From Panorpa germanica (taxonomy: Eukaryota > Arthropoda > Insecta > Mecoptera > Panorpidae), in NCBI GenBank assembly GCA_963678705.1, contig OY783210.1:21453331-21517330 (forward strand): a stretch of 64,000 nt of DNA, read 5' to 3'. The notes under the pieces were generated by a model that was not told the origin of the DNA, searched no databases, and saw only the letters and a list, made by a program, of their open reading frames with translations. The position numbers and the translations under genes are program-made. Shown one piece after another: positions 53,201-64,000 of this stretch (position 1 is the first letter of the stretch; every line of letters begins with the position of its first letter).

Positions 53201-54153
53201 TTAATTTTATTATATTGATTTAAAAAAAATTCCTAAACAAGAATGTGCCATAAAATAATATACAATTTATTTAGTAAAACAATTGTCGTCAATGCTAAAG
53301 AATGAATAACATGTAAACAAATGATATTTGAAGTAAACTACGTGTTATTTATTAATTGATTATAATCTTGAGCCTAGAGCAAGAGGTGGGGCCATTGGCA
53401 TCCGCAGAAAATTATCGATAGGGTTTATATATAATTGTCTGCAATTTCTAAGTGATTTTATTCAGTCCTAAGTAGTAGACACAGAGAAGCAGGCGTAGTA
53501 GTTCTTTTGCTCCTCTCTGCGGACGTCTATGGATTAAGTTATTTGTTTATATTTATTTATTTGTTATTGTTTTGTTGCAGTCGAACTTGTCCTCAGAGCT
53601 ATAGTGATGTGTGCTGCCTCGATTGACAACGGACACCTTGGCAGTTTTACGGTTAACGACCATTTGAGGCATTGCAACTCATTGCGAAGTTAACAAGGAA
53701 ATATTTTTATTTTTGCTTTATATTTTATACTGATTCATAATAATTCTTTTAAAATAAAGATATTAGTAGTAAATTTATTTGTTTCTTTATTATTTTATTT
53801 CACTTCCTCTGTCTCAAAGTCATACTTGTACAGTCCTTTAGATTAAATATTACTAGATTTTACTGGAGTAAATTATTTCATGAATGTTTTGTGTTTAGCA
53901 GGGTTACATTTAAAATAAATAACTCACCAAGTTGTTTGCGCTCTTTTTCAATATCTACAAAATCAAGTCTGCTTTGTGACAAGGCCCCTTGTTTCGCCAG
54001 ACTTTGAGGTGCTCCTCCATTGATGGCAGGACTGCAATCGCCTTGCCAGACGGCCGGAAGGCCCCACCTCCAGTCTACGCAGTCGACGGCGATCCATGTC
54101 ACCAGGTCCTCAACACGAAGGACTACTTTTTCAGAAATTGCCAAAACTTCATC
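47274..54153 (-). CDS. ARID5A/B-like AT-rich interactive domain protein, 5' end missing
   Basis: Chromatin and DNA-binding regulator. Minus-strand exons: 53928-54153, 50918-51093, 50649-50825, 50345-50567, 50118-50268, 49307-49850, 47274-49238. All junctions keep phase, giving 1153 visible residues. The first visible exon (DEVLAISEKVVLRVEDLVTW) and the next (FSRYCRYRAMVKRL, NTRILFCK) match the ARID5B N-terminal region. ETFDYPD...LAPKLKGRPRGRRKK follows. The ARID domain, about residues 240-325 of the visible protein, is split over three exons: FMERVNKFMKQHKTPI, VQRLGGYDVVTASRQW, GNHGSTSAATITRRHYEK and LLLAFER. GSTSAAT-RRHYE is the ARID5 signature. A Lys/Asn/Asp-rich linker exon and a 655-codon low-complexity last exon follow. 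The last exon holds an acidic SIM-like motif (EIINLDDD) and a DLT motif. An acceptor precedes 54153 in phase 0, so at least one upstream exon with the initiator is missing; none was found up to 64000. Confidence 0.93.
51459..51479. mobile_element. PIF-like MITE terminus in ARID5 intron/upstream
   Basis: GGTTCTCTCACAGTGGAACA, preceded by TTA (51456-51458), matches the terminus of the MITE at 10158. No complementary end was found nearby, so this is a truncated or diverged copy. Confidence 0.5.
51881..51985 (+). repeat. tRNA-derived SINE-like sequence in ARID5 intron
   Basis: An A-box-like TACCTCAGTGG (51905-51915) and a B-box-like GGATTCAAAAC (51969-51979), about 60 bases apart, lie in a GC-richer block. 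The spacing is larger than in a normal tRNA, and the stems do not pair well, so a SINE is more likely than a tRNA gene. Confidence 0.5.
52103..53626 (+). CDS. Nested secreted six-cysteine (clip-like) peptide gene, 2 exons
   Basis: Plus-strand exons 52103-52356 and 53581-53626 join CG|gtgaga to ttgttgcag|T in phase and encode 99 residues. Residues 1-17 are a hydrophobic signal peptide (MFKFILIVSLIMTCCSC). An Asp/Tyr-rich segment follows, then a compact C-terminal module CVCVNWRNC...CPQSYSDVCC with six cysteines and a terminal Cys-Cys. The spacing and the DVCC ending resemble clip domains of serine-protease homologues, but no protease domain follows: a TGA comes three codons after the CC pair. 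A polyadenylation signal AATAAA at 53753-53758 supports the gene end. The whole gene lies in the ARID5-like intron 51094-53927 on the opposite strand. An extracellular, possibly immune or cuticular, role is inference; the family assignment is tentative. Confidence 0.75.
53753..53758 (+). terminator. Polyadenylation signal of the nested peptide gene
   Basis: A canonical AATAAA on the plus strand, about 130 bases after the stop codon of the nested secreted peptide gene and before the opposing ARID5 exon at 53928. Confidence 0.65.
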
Positions 54154-57100
54154 CTGAAATAATAAAAAATAATGTTATATCAAACCGGACTCCAGTATAA
54201 TTTGTATTTAAATAGACAAACAATTATTGAATATTTGTTATAGCGGATGTATTATATTAATTGTAGGATTTGAAATATGTTTTACTAACAATAAAATGGA
54301 CTGAAGGTACATTAGGGTATATATCGAGCTAGACAGTATAGATATGCATAAAATATAAATTAAACAAATAGCTAACTACAATTTGAGCAACATTCTACAT
54401 ATTTTATGATAACATAAACCTATATTATGTTGTATGGAATAGTATTATGTGGATTACAGTGGTGTAAAACATTTTACATCTAACTTTACTAGTGCATTAT
54501 ATTATATAATCGAATTCTCACTAATTTATTAAAGCCTAAAGATTGAAATACAAATAGAAATCAAATAAATATTTTTTCTTAAATAAATAATTAAATCTTA
54601 ATTATTTCTAAAGTTATCTAATTAACTGTAATAGTCATAGCAATTTAACACGAAAGATATATAAAACATCCCCCAAAAAACTAAACAAACTACCCCTAGT
54701 TCAGGCATCCCCCTTCCGACCCAGTCACGGCACGGGTTTCTGTCTTCCACCCCAGATACACGTAGATACTGAGAAGAATGAGGGAAAGGATATTTTTTTC
54801 ATTTGTTTCACGAAAAAAAAAAAACATTATATGTCAAACGGTTTTAGTAGTTAACATTGTACTGATGTTATAAATTACGTACAGAGATTTTATTTTAAAA
54901 GAATATATGTTATCTTATACGACTGCAATTGGGTTGTTTCTTTAGTCTTAGATTCTATAAAACCGCACCAATTATTTTTAATTACTCAAAAGTTTCACAC
55001 CAAGTTGTAGCTTGTCTATCTATTGACAATTCAGAAAATGCACTTGCTCCTTTCTTCCTCTATACCTTTCACAGCTAGAGGTTTAATTATTTAACGTATG
55101 AAATAAGTTACATCTTTCGAAATAATTTTAGTTGGCAATAAAGTTTAGACCAAAGGTTTAAAAGGGTTGTACTAGACATATGCTTTGAATTCATAAAATA
55201 CGAAAGTGGGAAAGAGATACATTTATATACGTATATGAAAATCGTGAAAAACTTTATATAGAGTAAACGAGAGAGAAGATTATAATATATATAATCATTA
55301 TATATATATATCCCTGACAGAGACAGCAACATCTGTACGAACTTAGCTAGCTATATATGAGTGAGACAGTTATATAACTTTTCATATAGTAAGCATAAAA
55401 TGTACAATCGGTATAATTAACGAAAAGTGAATTGTATTATTTTACTGGGTAGCACATTTTCAGGTGCTAAAGAAATAATATAAGGCGACATAGTAGGCGA
55501 TATTTTGAGATTCGATTCCTAAATCATCTCTATATTATCATTGTATCAACATCAAATGTTATTTCATTAGGCTTTGATATCATAAAAAGAAACTGTGACG
55601 TTTAGCAGATACCACAGTCATAAATAGAAATACGAATGCCCCTGCAAATAGACTTAGAGCAACTATAATAACACAACGAATGCAATGAACCATAAGGGTA
55701 GATTTTTCACAAATGCTTTGGTGTACTCCTCGCGAATACAGAAAATGGGAAATTTTTGTGTTATATATTTTCCGTCAATTATTAATTACATTAATATATA
55801 TTCATACAATATACGCTACTGAATTTTTATTTAGATAATATATTTCCCAGTTATAAATGCTACACCCCTGTAGCCATTTCTGTGACGTCACATTTGTTAT
55901 TTAGCAAATTCTACACCGAACGGTATAGTAGCACAAGTAATTTAAATAACCACAAAAAAAAACAATTAATTGAGTATACCTTAGTAAAATAAAAAAGTTC
56001 AAAGAATTTTTAAGTACATTCTATGTAACAAAAAAGCTCCAAGATCAAGGAGCAAGAAAGTTGAAATCTTAAAAGAAAAAATATCTGTTATTTACTTTAT
56101 GCGTTTAAATTGTGGGTCCTATTGCTCCGAAATCTTTCAAGGCTGTTATACTAGTAGCACAATGACCAGGCGTACATATTTCTACATACAGAATTACAGA
56201 AAGAATTTTGTTGAAGAATTCAGTCACTGACAATAAGTCTGAACAGACGTGAAATTTAAGAGAAAAAGTACCAAAAAAAAGAATATTTATTGTAAATGCA
56301 TATACTTCGGTATAATGTCTTCCAATTAAAGTGACTAACATGTATCTCAGCTAGAACATGCATGTGTTTCAAGTTAAAAAAAATAAAAAAAAACAAATGG
56401 AAATAAAAGGAACGAAGTACTCCACACGTTTTACATGAAAGTACAGTCTTTGAAAAAGCAATAATATTATTTAATTAATTAAAAATATTAAAACAAAGAA
56501 TAAACACCTAACAAAATCATTTAGTAACAATTACTTAATTGTTTATAGGAGGAAGTTAAAATTATTGTTTTCCACTGATGCGTGTAATTGTTATTGTACT
56601 TAGGCAATAGTTCAATGCTATTGAAAAGACTAACAAATAAATAGCATAAATATCTCAGTAAATTTGTAGTGCCATTATGCTGCGATAATCGCTTTATATA
56701 TATTCATATAAATAGAGAATTTAAGGGGAATGTACGAATATATATAAAGTTTAAAAGTTGCATACAAACACAGCACACTAGCTTTTATAGCCCACAACAA
56801 ACTATCAGAAAACAAGTCACATAATCGCAAATAAATAAAAACTAAAAATAAAATCTATTAAAATATTATTATTTAACATTTGCGCACGGTTTGAAATATT
56901 CGCTAAATTAATTTATTTTAGATTTGACATTGTTTTTATCAAGCAAATATTAAATATGTTTATTAGCATAACGTATTAATCTAATTATTATGTTAAAAAA
57001 AGGTCGTCTGTGATATATAATAATACATTTTCTATATTAAAATTTTATTTTTACGTGTTTCCATTTTATCTAAAATAACTATATAAAATGTTATTCCATT

Positions 57101-57662
57101 TCAATCCACTTTATACCGAACAGAGTTAATGTTCAAATAAACTTGAACATTACGTTTATTTTACACGTGAACTTATAGAGAAAATATAATACGTAACAAT
57201 CAATATATTTAGAATAGAGTATTTAGAATATAATATAGTCTGCGTCAGTGAAATAACATAGCAGCTGAATATAACATCAGATACTTGAGTCACGACAAAT
57301 AAAATAAAAAAAAATTTCGCGTTGCTAGAAAACATGATTGTTTTTTATTTGTTAATTACTCTAGGGATATTTATCATTGATTATTCATCAAAATATTTAT
57401 TGTTTATTTTGCAAATAATATTTTCTGTGCTTTGACAAGATAATGTTAAGAAATTATAGGTATAAATTATTTATTTAAATAATATAGATTAGCGTTAAAA
57501 GAATTTATAAATATAGAGTACGAGTGGTTCTCAAACGAAGCTCCGCTAACTTATTATTTAAAATATAGTTCTCTTCTTCTTCATTCAACAAACTGTTCTT
57601 ACTCCCCATGCTATAGTTTAAAAACGTCATAATAAAATAATATATTACGTATCTTAAATTAA
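54154..57662. other. Intron or upstream region of ARID5-like gene
   Basis: AT-rich sequence with no supported coding exon. It should be the intron that follows the missing 5' exon of the ARID5-like gene. A small GC-richer patch lies at 54680-54780. A dispersed repeat (55804-56212) is listed separately. Confidence 0.55.
55804..56212 (+). repeat. Dispersed repeat, copy 1
   Basis: Shares about 350 bases, with small indels, with 58620-58972 in the same orientation. Landmarks in both copies are TGTGACGTCACATTTGTTAT, ATTCTACACCGAACGG, GAGTATACCTTAGTAAAATA and GGGTCCTATTGCTCCGAAAT. No coding capacity was recognised. The central TGACGTCA palindrome is a CREB/AP-1-type site by sequence. Confidence 0.85.
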
Positions 57663-58619
57663 TCGTTTATATATAAAAATTCAGCCTGCGTATGTTTGTG
57701 CTCGCAAAACTCGAAAAGTAGTTGGTCGATTGACTTGAAATTTTGACACAACGTCCAGTTGATCGTCGTCTGTGTTTGTGTGTGTGCCTTTTACTTACTT
57801 TCTCATTCATTTCATACTAGACTAAACCACAACGAAACCTAGTCGGATTTAGCTACTATGGAATAAACAATTTTATATTTAGCGAGCGAGATTTAGTGTC
57901 ATTTCTCTCTATGTCCGAGTGTGCATTTTTGAGTACGTGCCTTTTTCCGTAATAATAAATACTAACGCCCCTACAATTAATAGGAAGCAATTAAATAATA
58001 ATTCATAAATTATTTGCTGTGATAACAAGTTTTTCATTGATCCTTATTTTCTAGCCCTAATTCAAGACAATTTAGGGCTGAAAACGGAACAGATAACAGC
58101 TCAATCGTATATTAAAACTATTCGTACATTAACATTAAAATCCATGATTAATTCAAAGACCGTACTACAGAAATCATATCTCAAGCTAACGAGAGATTAG
58201 ATATACAAAAAATATTATCTAAACGAAATAGAAAATATACATGAGGTAATACAAGAAAATTGTTTAACTTGTTTACTTTTCATGTTGAGTGTATTAGCAG
58301 TAATTTGAACTATTAAAACAATACTTATTGTTCAATGTATACCAGAAAATGAAACGCAGATACCAGCGACATGTACACTCAGTTTAAATTTACAGAAAAC
58401 TGGCGAAAATATTTAATTTAATTTATAGAAATATGTACCAAGAATATTATCAAATACAAAATTGTATGTTAAAAGAATTTTAAATATAGTATCAATTGCG
58501 AGAGATTGGTATAACACTTTACCTAGCGTTATGGATTGTAACTGGATACAACCAAAATTGTATCAATTATTAATTCCAATAATAAATATTAATAAAAACA
58601 TTTTTAATATAATTACTAG

Positions 58620-58972
58620 ATACAATATACACCACTGAATTTTCATTTAGATAATAAATACTATACCCCTGTACCCATTTATGTGACGTCACATTTGTTA
58701 TTTAGCAAATTCTACACCGAACGGGTACAGTAGCTCAAGTAATTTAAATAACCATAAAAAAAAATAATTAATTGAGTATACCTTAGTAAAATAAAAAAGT
58801 TCAAAGAATTTTCAAGTACATTCTATGTAACAAGATCAAGGAGCAAGAAAATATCTGTTATTTATTTTACACATGTAATTGTGGGTCCTATTGCTCCGAA
58901 ATTTTTCAAGGCTGTCATACTAGTAGCATAAGGACCAGGCGTCTACATGTACGGTTTTACATAAAGAATTTA
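58620..58972 (+). repeat. Dispersed repeat, copy 2 (inside the putative Helitron)
   Basis: Second copy of the repeat at 55804-56212, same orientation, with the same landmark blocks but with a deletion in the middle (AAAAAGCTCC segment missing) and point differences. Its location inside the Helitron means either capture by the Helitron or later insertion. Confidence 0.85.
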
Positions 58973-60462
58973 GTCGCAAAGTATTCCTGCAAAATATCCA
59001 CAGATCGATATTTCAAAATGAGGTGGTGTACAAGAATTTCGAGCTGTTTTGATTGGTATAAATATTTTAACGATTGAAGAGACCTCATTTTAATGGCTTG
59101 AAATTTTTGATACATAAAATAAACATTATTTGTAAATTTATTGGAATGACGCGAATGAAATATTTGTAACGTGCTATACACTGCGCTTGTAGCTAGGAAT
59201 AATTGTCAAAAGTTAATGTAGAATGTACATTCCGATTACAATATTTTGTTTTAAATATAAACATTATTTTTATTTAATAATTTGTTAGAGATTTATATCT
59301 CAAAACTGTGCTTCAATGCGTCCCTTTCATCTGTAACACAGCATCTGTATTGATGCTGCACTGCGCTTAAGCAATATATAAATATTTTAAAGTAGCATAC
59401 AAAATTAAGATTTTAATTAATTAAAAACGAGTTGATTATTTAATAAATACATTAAATAGTGATCAAATGGGTGGGGTTCCAAGTCTGCTAAAATTACTTT
59501 GGAATTTAAGTAAATATTATGTATAAGCAAAATATATAATACATATATACATAAACTATGGAAATATAAGTTTGTAATATTATAACGCCTACAGAAACTG
59601 TCATAGGCAATCATTTTAACATTAAGGTCAAAATATATCATAGAGTTAATGTATTTTAAATAGTTAGAAAACACGACAACTTAAGATTTACGTTTTCCAG
59701 GTAACACTATATAATTCTAATTATAGAAAAATAATAAATATAGATGAATAAAGAAGTTAATTAAAAATGCATTCACATATTTCATAAAGTATTAAAATTG
59801 TGAAATTAATATTATAAATAGAATAGTATGCGTCAGTAAAAGATTGAAGCGGCAAAAAATAAAATGAATTAAAGTTTTGTTTAAAAAAAAATTAAATTAA
59901 TAATAAAGATCCATTTGTTGTTACTATCCACATAACCCCTCTTTACAATAAAATATAAATCATTAGTTTATCATTTGTAGTTTGCGAAATATAAGCATCA
60001 CAAAGATAGCTATTTTTTTAGTCGATCGAATTTTTAGTACGTAAATATAATTAAACGGTTTCGTTTTAAAAAAGTATAGTAACAATTATATTTCTTAAAA
60101 AATATAAAAAATCAAAATGTGAAATATTAATCACAGTATCCGCTAGATCTTGCTACTGCCTTTTAATATTATGGTTATGCTTCGTTCAAGTAGAGCACAA
60201 GGGTTGAAGAGGGAGGAGTAAGAAGGTGATTCTCTACCACCCATCATCCACTCGGTAACAAAGAAGTGAAGGGGAAGGGGCGCAAAAGCGGATGTGAAAA
60301 TAAAATAGACTTTATACACATAGTAAATTGGCAGAAATTAATATATACTATAAAGAATAAAAATAAAATATAAATTTAGATAAATTATTTTAAAGATAAA
60401 ATAAATAGTGGTGTGGTTTTAATCATATCCTCATATCCTATATTATAATGTTCCAACTGTAT

Positions 60463-60499
60463 ATTTATATGTTTATATGTTTATATGTTTATATGTTTG
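60463..60499. repeat. (TTTATATG)n microsatellite
   Basis: An 8-base unit TTTATATG repeated about four and a half times in tandem inside the putative Helitron. Tandem repeats near the 3' portion are common in such elements. Confidence 0.9.
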
Positions 60500-61205
60500 T
60501 TGCTGAAATTCGTATGGTAGAATGAAAACGGCTCCGTCAATGTTTTTGAAAGTTTGCAATTTCGTAGAGAAAAAAATTCTAAGACTTTTAGCGTCCCCGG
60601 ATTTTTCCTTGAATTTCCTGGAAACCCGTAATTTTGGAAAAACTGGAAAAAAAGGGAACCCTTTTTTGCTGTATTACTTTTAATTCGTAAAAGATAGAAA
60701 GTTGAAATTTTGCATGTGTATTAAGGTATTCAATGCCACCATTTCTCAAAAATTAGAAATTCAAAAATTGAAAAAGGGGGGGTTGAAGAAATTCGGTGGC
60801 CCGGTAGGGAACTTTGGAGAAAGTTCATATTCTGGATTCTAGAATAATTAAGCATATTATTAAAAAAAAAAAATTCAAAATTTCAAAATTTTATTTGGGG
60901 GCACGGGGGGCAATATTTGCCGAGAGTAAAAATTGTGCTAGAAAGTTGAAATTTTGTATATAGGCTAACCTTGGTAACTTATTTACGAATCGAAAAAAAA
61001 ATCCCCAAATTTTGAAAAAAAGTTGGTCAAATAACGCATAAATTAAAAATATTTTTTATTTTGTTAAAAAAATATATTTTTTTAGTCAATTTACATGTGT
61101 GCGAGTTTATTTATTATTTCAATTTAAAAATGGAATTAAATTTTGACATGAAATTCAAGCCACACACAAAAAACAGACGTCGCTTGCGACGGGGGTAAAA
61201 GCTAG

Positions 61206-64000
61206 TAGTTTTATAAGTTTAATAAAAGTGATGTAGTTTTATAGCTATGACTGTACTTTATAAGAGGTGCTTGCAGTTATGAAATATGTTAATTGTTAAT
61301 TACGAAAGGTAATTACTATAAGACTTCTTTGTCTTAATTCATAAATGAATTATGTTAATTATGTGTTTGTTGAACACTTGTGTTTTTAAAAACAAATTAT
61401 GTCAGATGTATCGTAAATATGCTTTATGGTGTTTTAAATTTGAATACCTAACTGTACAATACCTACTGATAACATGCAAAACATCTTAAGCCATTCGAGA
61501 AAAGCACAACATCGATATATTAATAATGTAATAAAATTAGAAATGTTACTTTATGATCTAGATCCAAAACAAAATAGTCATCTCCTATTGATACACTCTT
61601 TAGCTTATATTTCACTACGTTTCTTGAACTATACAACTCAGGGGCGCATTAAGGGCCACGCGAACTGAAATTCTGTTTTAAAATATATAAAAACATTTAT
61701 TAATATTCCTAATATTATTAATTAAATTAATTTATTGTCATGATTCCCCAAAAAACCTCAATTTATTGAGTCACTATAGTTGTTATATCATATTATTTAT
61801 ATTCAAATTATTAATAAAAAAATATATTAACATATATTTAATAATTTAAATGTATAATAACAAATAAATATGGCGTCCAACATGGCGTCCATCAGGTGTG
61901 ACGTCACGACGCCATGACGGTAGTCGCTACCAAGGACCAGGCAACAGGATTCTATGGGATTGTACTTGCAATAAAGTTAGAAAACATTTTTCACTTAATA
62001 TACCTATATATCTGCTTTATACGAACGGTATATTCGCACAATTCATTTTATTTATTTAAATATAAAATAAAAGATATATATTTGTAAATGGAATATGCGA
62101 TTTTTCTACGATTCTTATAATTTAGTATTAAATTTATATTTTTTATTTAATTTAATTATAAATTAATTAATCGAGTATACGTACGAAGTTATATATACAT
62201 ACATATATCTCTCTCCAATATAATTTAATACTAGTACGTTATATGCATTGTTAAACGTGCGTCATGAGTTACGTAACATGTGCAAAATAAATTATTTGTC
62301 AAAATAAAATAAATTTATAAATAAATATGAATTAGATGCATGTCATTTTCAGAAACCTGTAGTTTTGAATAAAGCATCGCTATGTTAAAAAAGAAACATA
62401 TATAATATAAAAAATGTAAACTTTCAAATATTTTAATCAAAAATAGTAATTTAAAATATAATAAATCGTTAATAAAATCGAATACAATCTCGAAAAATTA
62501 TACTTGCAAATGTTGTATAATCCGTTCTTTAATTAAAATTAATTTTGGTTTTGATATACAAAATTTTCTTAAATTAAAATACGATTTTCAATATTATTTA
62601 TAAAATATACATCTATATTATTTTAATACTTTTCTAATTTTATTAATAAAATCAATAATATAAAAAAAGCAAAAAAAGGGAATTAAAAATATTTTAATAC
62701 TACTGTACCTCCAAAGAACTTGATGTTTGTGTTACTGTGTATTTACAACTTTAAGAAAACACGTATCAATATAATGAAAATATGTATATAATAATAATTG
62801 TTTACTGATTTTAATCAACATTTCAAAGATAAGGGGGGGTACATGTTCTTTGTTATGAACTTTGCATTACATAAATAATAGAAATAACATTATATTTGCC
62901 TTTAAACACAAAAGAAAATAATAGGAACTGATTTAAACGTCAAGGTTATTTTAAAATAAGTAATTAAGCTAAATAAATTAAAAACAGTTACGAGCAATTT
63001 TAAGTTCAGTGCCAAAAAACAAATATACAAAAATAAATAACTTAAAAAATATGATGATGATATTCTAAAAATATCAAATGGAGTTTAAAGAAAATAAATT
63101 TTTAGAATAACATTTTTCTTATTCTTCGTTTTTTATACATATTTTTTAGCTTAAAAATTCGTATTGTAGCTTTTAATATATCAAATGTTAGACTAATAGA
63201 AATAAATCATTGGCAAACACTAAACAAAAGGCTTTGTAAAAGTTATGTGAGACAATCACAGATGGCATTGTATGTTATTATTTAAAAATAATGTAGTAAT
63301 ATTAATCTGAAGTGAAACTTCTTTGCCATTAGCTTATCTCTGTACTTTCCCAACTCACAACTAAATAAAAAAATTAAGAAGTTATCTAATAAAAGAAAGA
63401 AAGATTACTTTTTCTAAAAGCAATAAAATCAAGCATATTATATATTTTCTATTTCTATTTCTATTTCATATTAATATAATAAATTATAAATTTGTCATAG
63501 ATTTTTTATAATTATAGAATGCACAGAATGTACAAACAATATTTAATGGCATTTAACATGTGATTGTCAGTATTGTAAAACAATAGTCAGTAAAAAAGAA
63601 ACAACAATGATAGGATAAGACTACTTACTATACAAACATACAGTCAGATGTACTAATAAAACTCATTGTATTAAATTATGTTAATATTAATCGAATTATT
63701 GCAGTGAGTGTACACGTATTCCCTATATCTCTCTTGTAAACGCCATTTAAAAACTATTTTGAACGATCAGAAATTAAGTCACTTAATATAAATAATTGTT
63801 TACCATGTAAAATTGATTAGCATTTTTAATTTGCATATTAAAGAATGATATGTAATATATTATAATAAAAAATTATGCTTTCTAATTAAGAAAACTTTGT
63901 GAAATTATACTTTAATACAAATTGGTTTATAAATTTTTTAAAATAGATGATTTCTACAAATTGAAAATGTGCTTCATCTAATTTATTAAATTATGAATAA
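61206..64000. other. AT-rich region to right edge
   Basis: No coding exon was supported on either strand. The patch 61870-61960 (GGCGTCC, TGACGTCAC) is GC-richer and shares short motifs with the dispersed repeats above (TGACGTCA, CGAACGGTAT). It may be another diverged copy. Confidence 0.5.

Larger units (their letters stand above)
57663..61205 (+). mobile_element. Putative non-autonomous Helitron
   Basis: The left end starts TC after an A (57662|57663) and continues into a CAGCCTGCGTATG block and an ACTTGAAATTTTGACACAAC block of a type common near insect Helitron ends. The right end has a 6-bp GC hairpin (CGTCGC-TT-GCGACG, 61178-61191), then 10 bases, then CTAG (61202-61205) followed by T. 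That is the A-TC...hairpin-CTRR-T geometry expected of Helitrons, without terminal inverted repeats or target duplication. No Rep/helicase ORF is present in the 3.5 kb, so it would depend on helper elements. Whether both ends belong to one insertion is inferred. Confidence 0.6.

Noticed and set aside
58957..59181. Minus-strand 74-residue ORF as a missing ARID5 5' exon
   Set aside because: No similarity to the ARID5 N-terminal region, no suitable phase-0 donor, and it overlaps repeat-derived sequence.
1..64000. CRISPR arrays, prokaryotic operons, viral genes
   Set aside because: No regular direct-repeat/spacer arrays, no ribosome-binding-site-led gene clusters and no viral hallmark protein motifs were seen.

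Overview
The window is nuclear DNA from an arthropod, almost certainly an insect. It is very AT-rich, and its protein-coding genes are broken by many short GT-AG introns plus a few very long ones. It also holds debris of several eukaryotic transposon types. The proteins are animal-specific: a mitochondrial Hsp70, the LIM-domain cofactor Chip/Ldb, an ARID5-type DNA-binding protein and a small secreted cysteine-rich peptide. The insect order cannot be fixed from this sequence alone.

Layout. Four genes lie on the minus strand, so transcription runs right to left. (1) At 25-524 is a small two-exon gene, or the first two exons of a larger one, that I do not recognise. (2) At 1996-5214 is a complete nine-exon mitochondrial Hsp70 (mortalin/Hsc70-5), 693 codons by my splice reconstruction, with a textbook heat-shock element about 190 bases upstream of the start codon. 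(3) At 8604 to about 36336 is Chip, the insect LDB1/NLI homologue. Seven compact 3' exons (8604-10865) are separated by a 20.9 kb intron from a Gly/Pro-rich exon (31733-32360), and a candidate first exon sits at 36279-36336 beside a GC-richer promoter-like zone (36340-37300). (4) At 47274-54153 are the seven 3' exons of an ARID5A/B-type gene. Its first exon or exons were not found and probably lie beyond the right edge. On the plus strand, inside the 2.8 kb intron between ARID5 exons 51093 and 53928, is a complete two-exon nested gene (52103-53626) for a 99-residue secreted peptide ending in a six-cysteine, clip-like module.

The rest is intron or intergenic DNA with mobile-element traces. These include a 104 bp TAA-flanked MITE filling most of one Chip intron, a 180 bp element with perfect 42 bp inverted arms, a 410 bp hAT-like MITE with a target duplication, and tRNA-derived SINE-like sequences. 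There are also a LINE-type zinc-knuckle fragment, a duplicated dispersed repeat (55.8 and 58.6 kb), and a likely non-autonomous Helitron (57663-61205) with the expected TC start and hairpin-CTAG end.

Functionally the genes are independent housekeeping or developmental loci. Chip bridges LIM-homeodomain and GATA/bHLH complexes, ARID5 proteins are chromatin-associated regulators, and mtHsp70 drives mitochondrial import and folding. No operon-like or defence system is present. The most unusual items are the nested clip-like peptide gene, the Helitron, and the MITE that makes up most of a coding-gene intron. All coordinates are from reading splice sites by eye, without transcript data.
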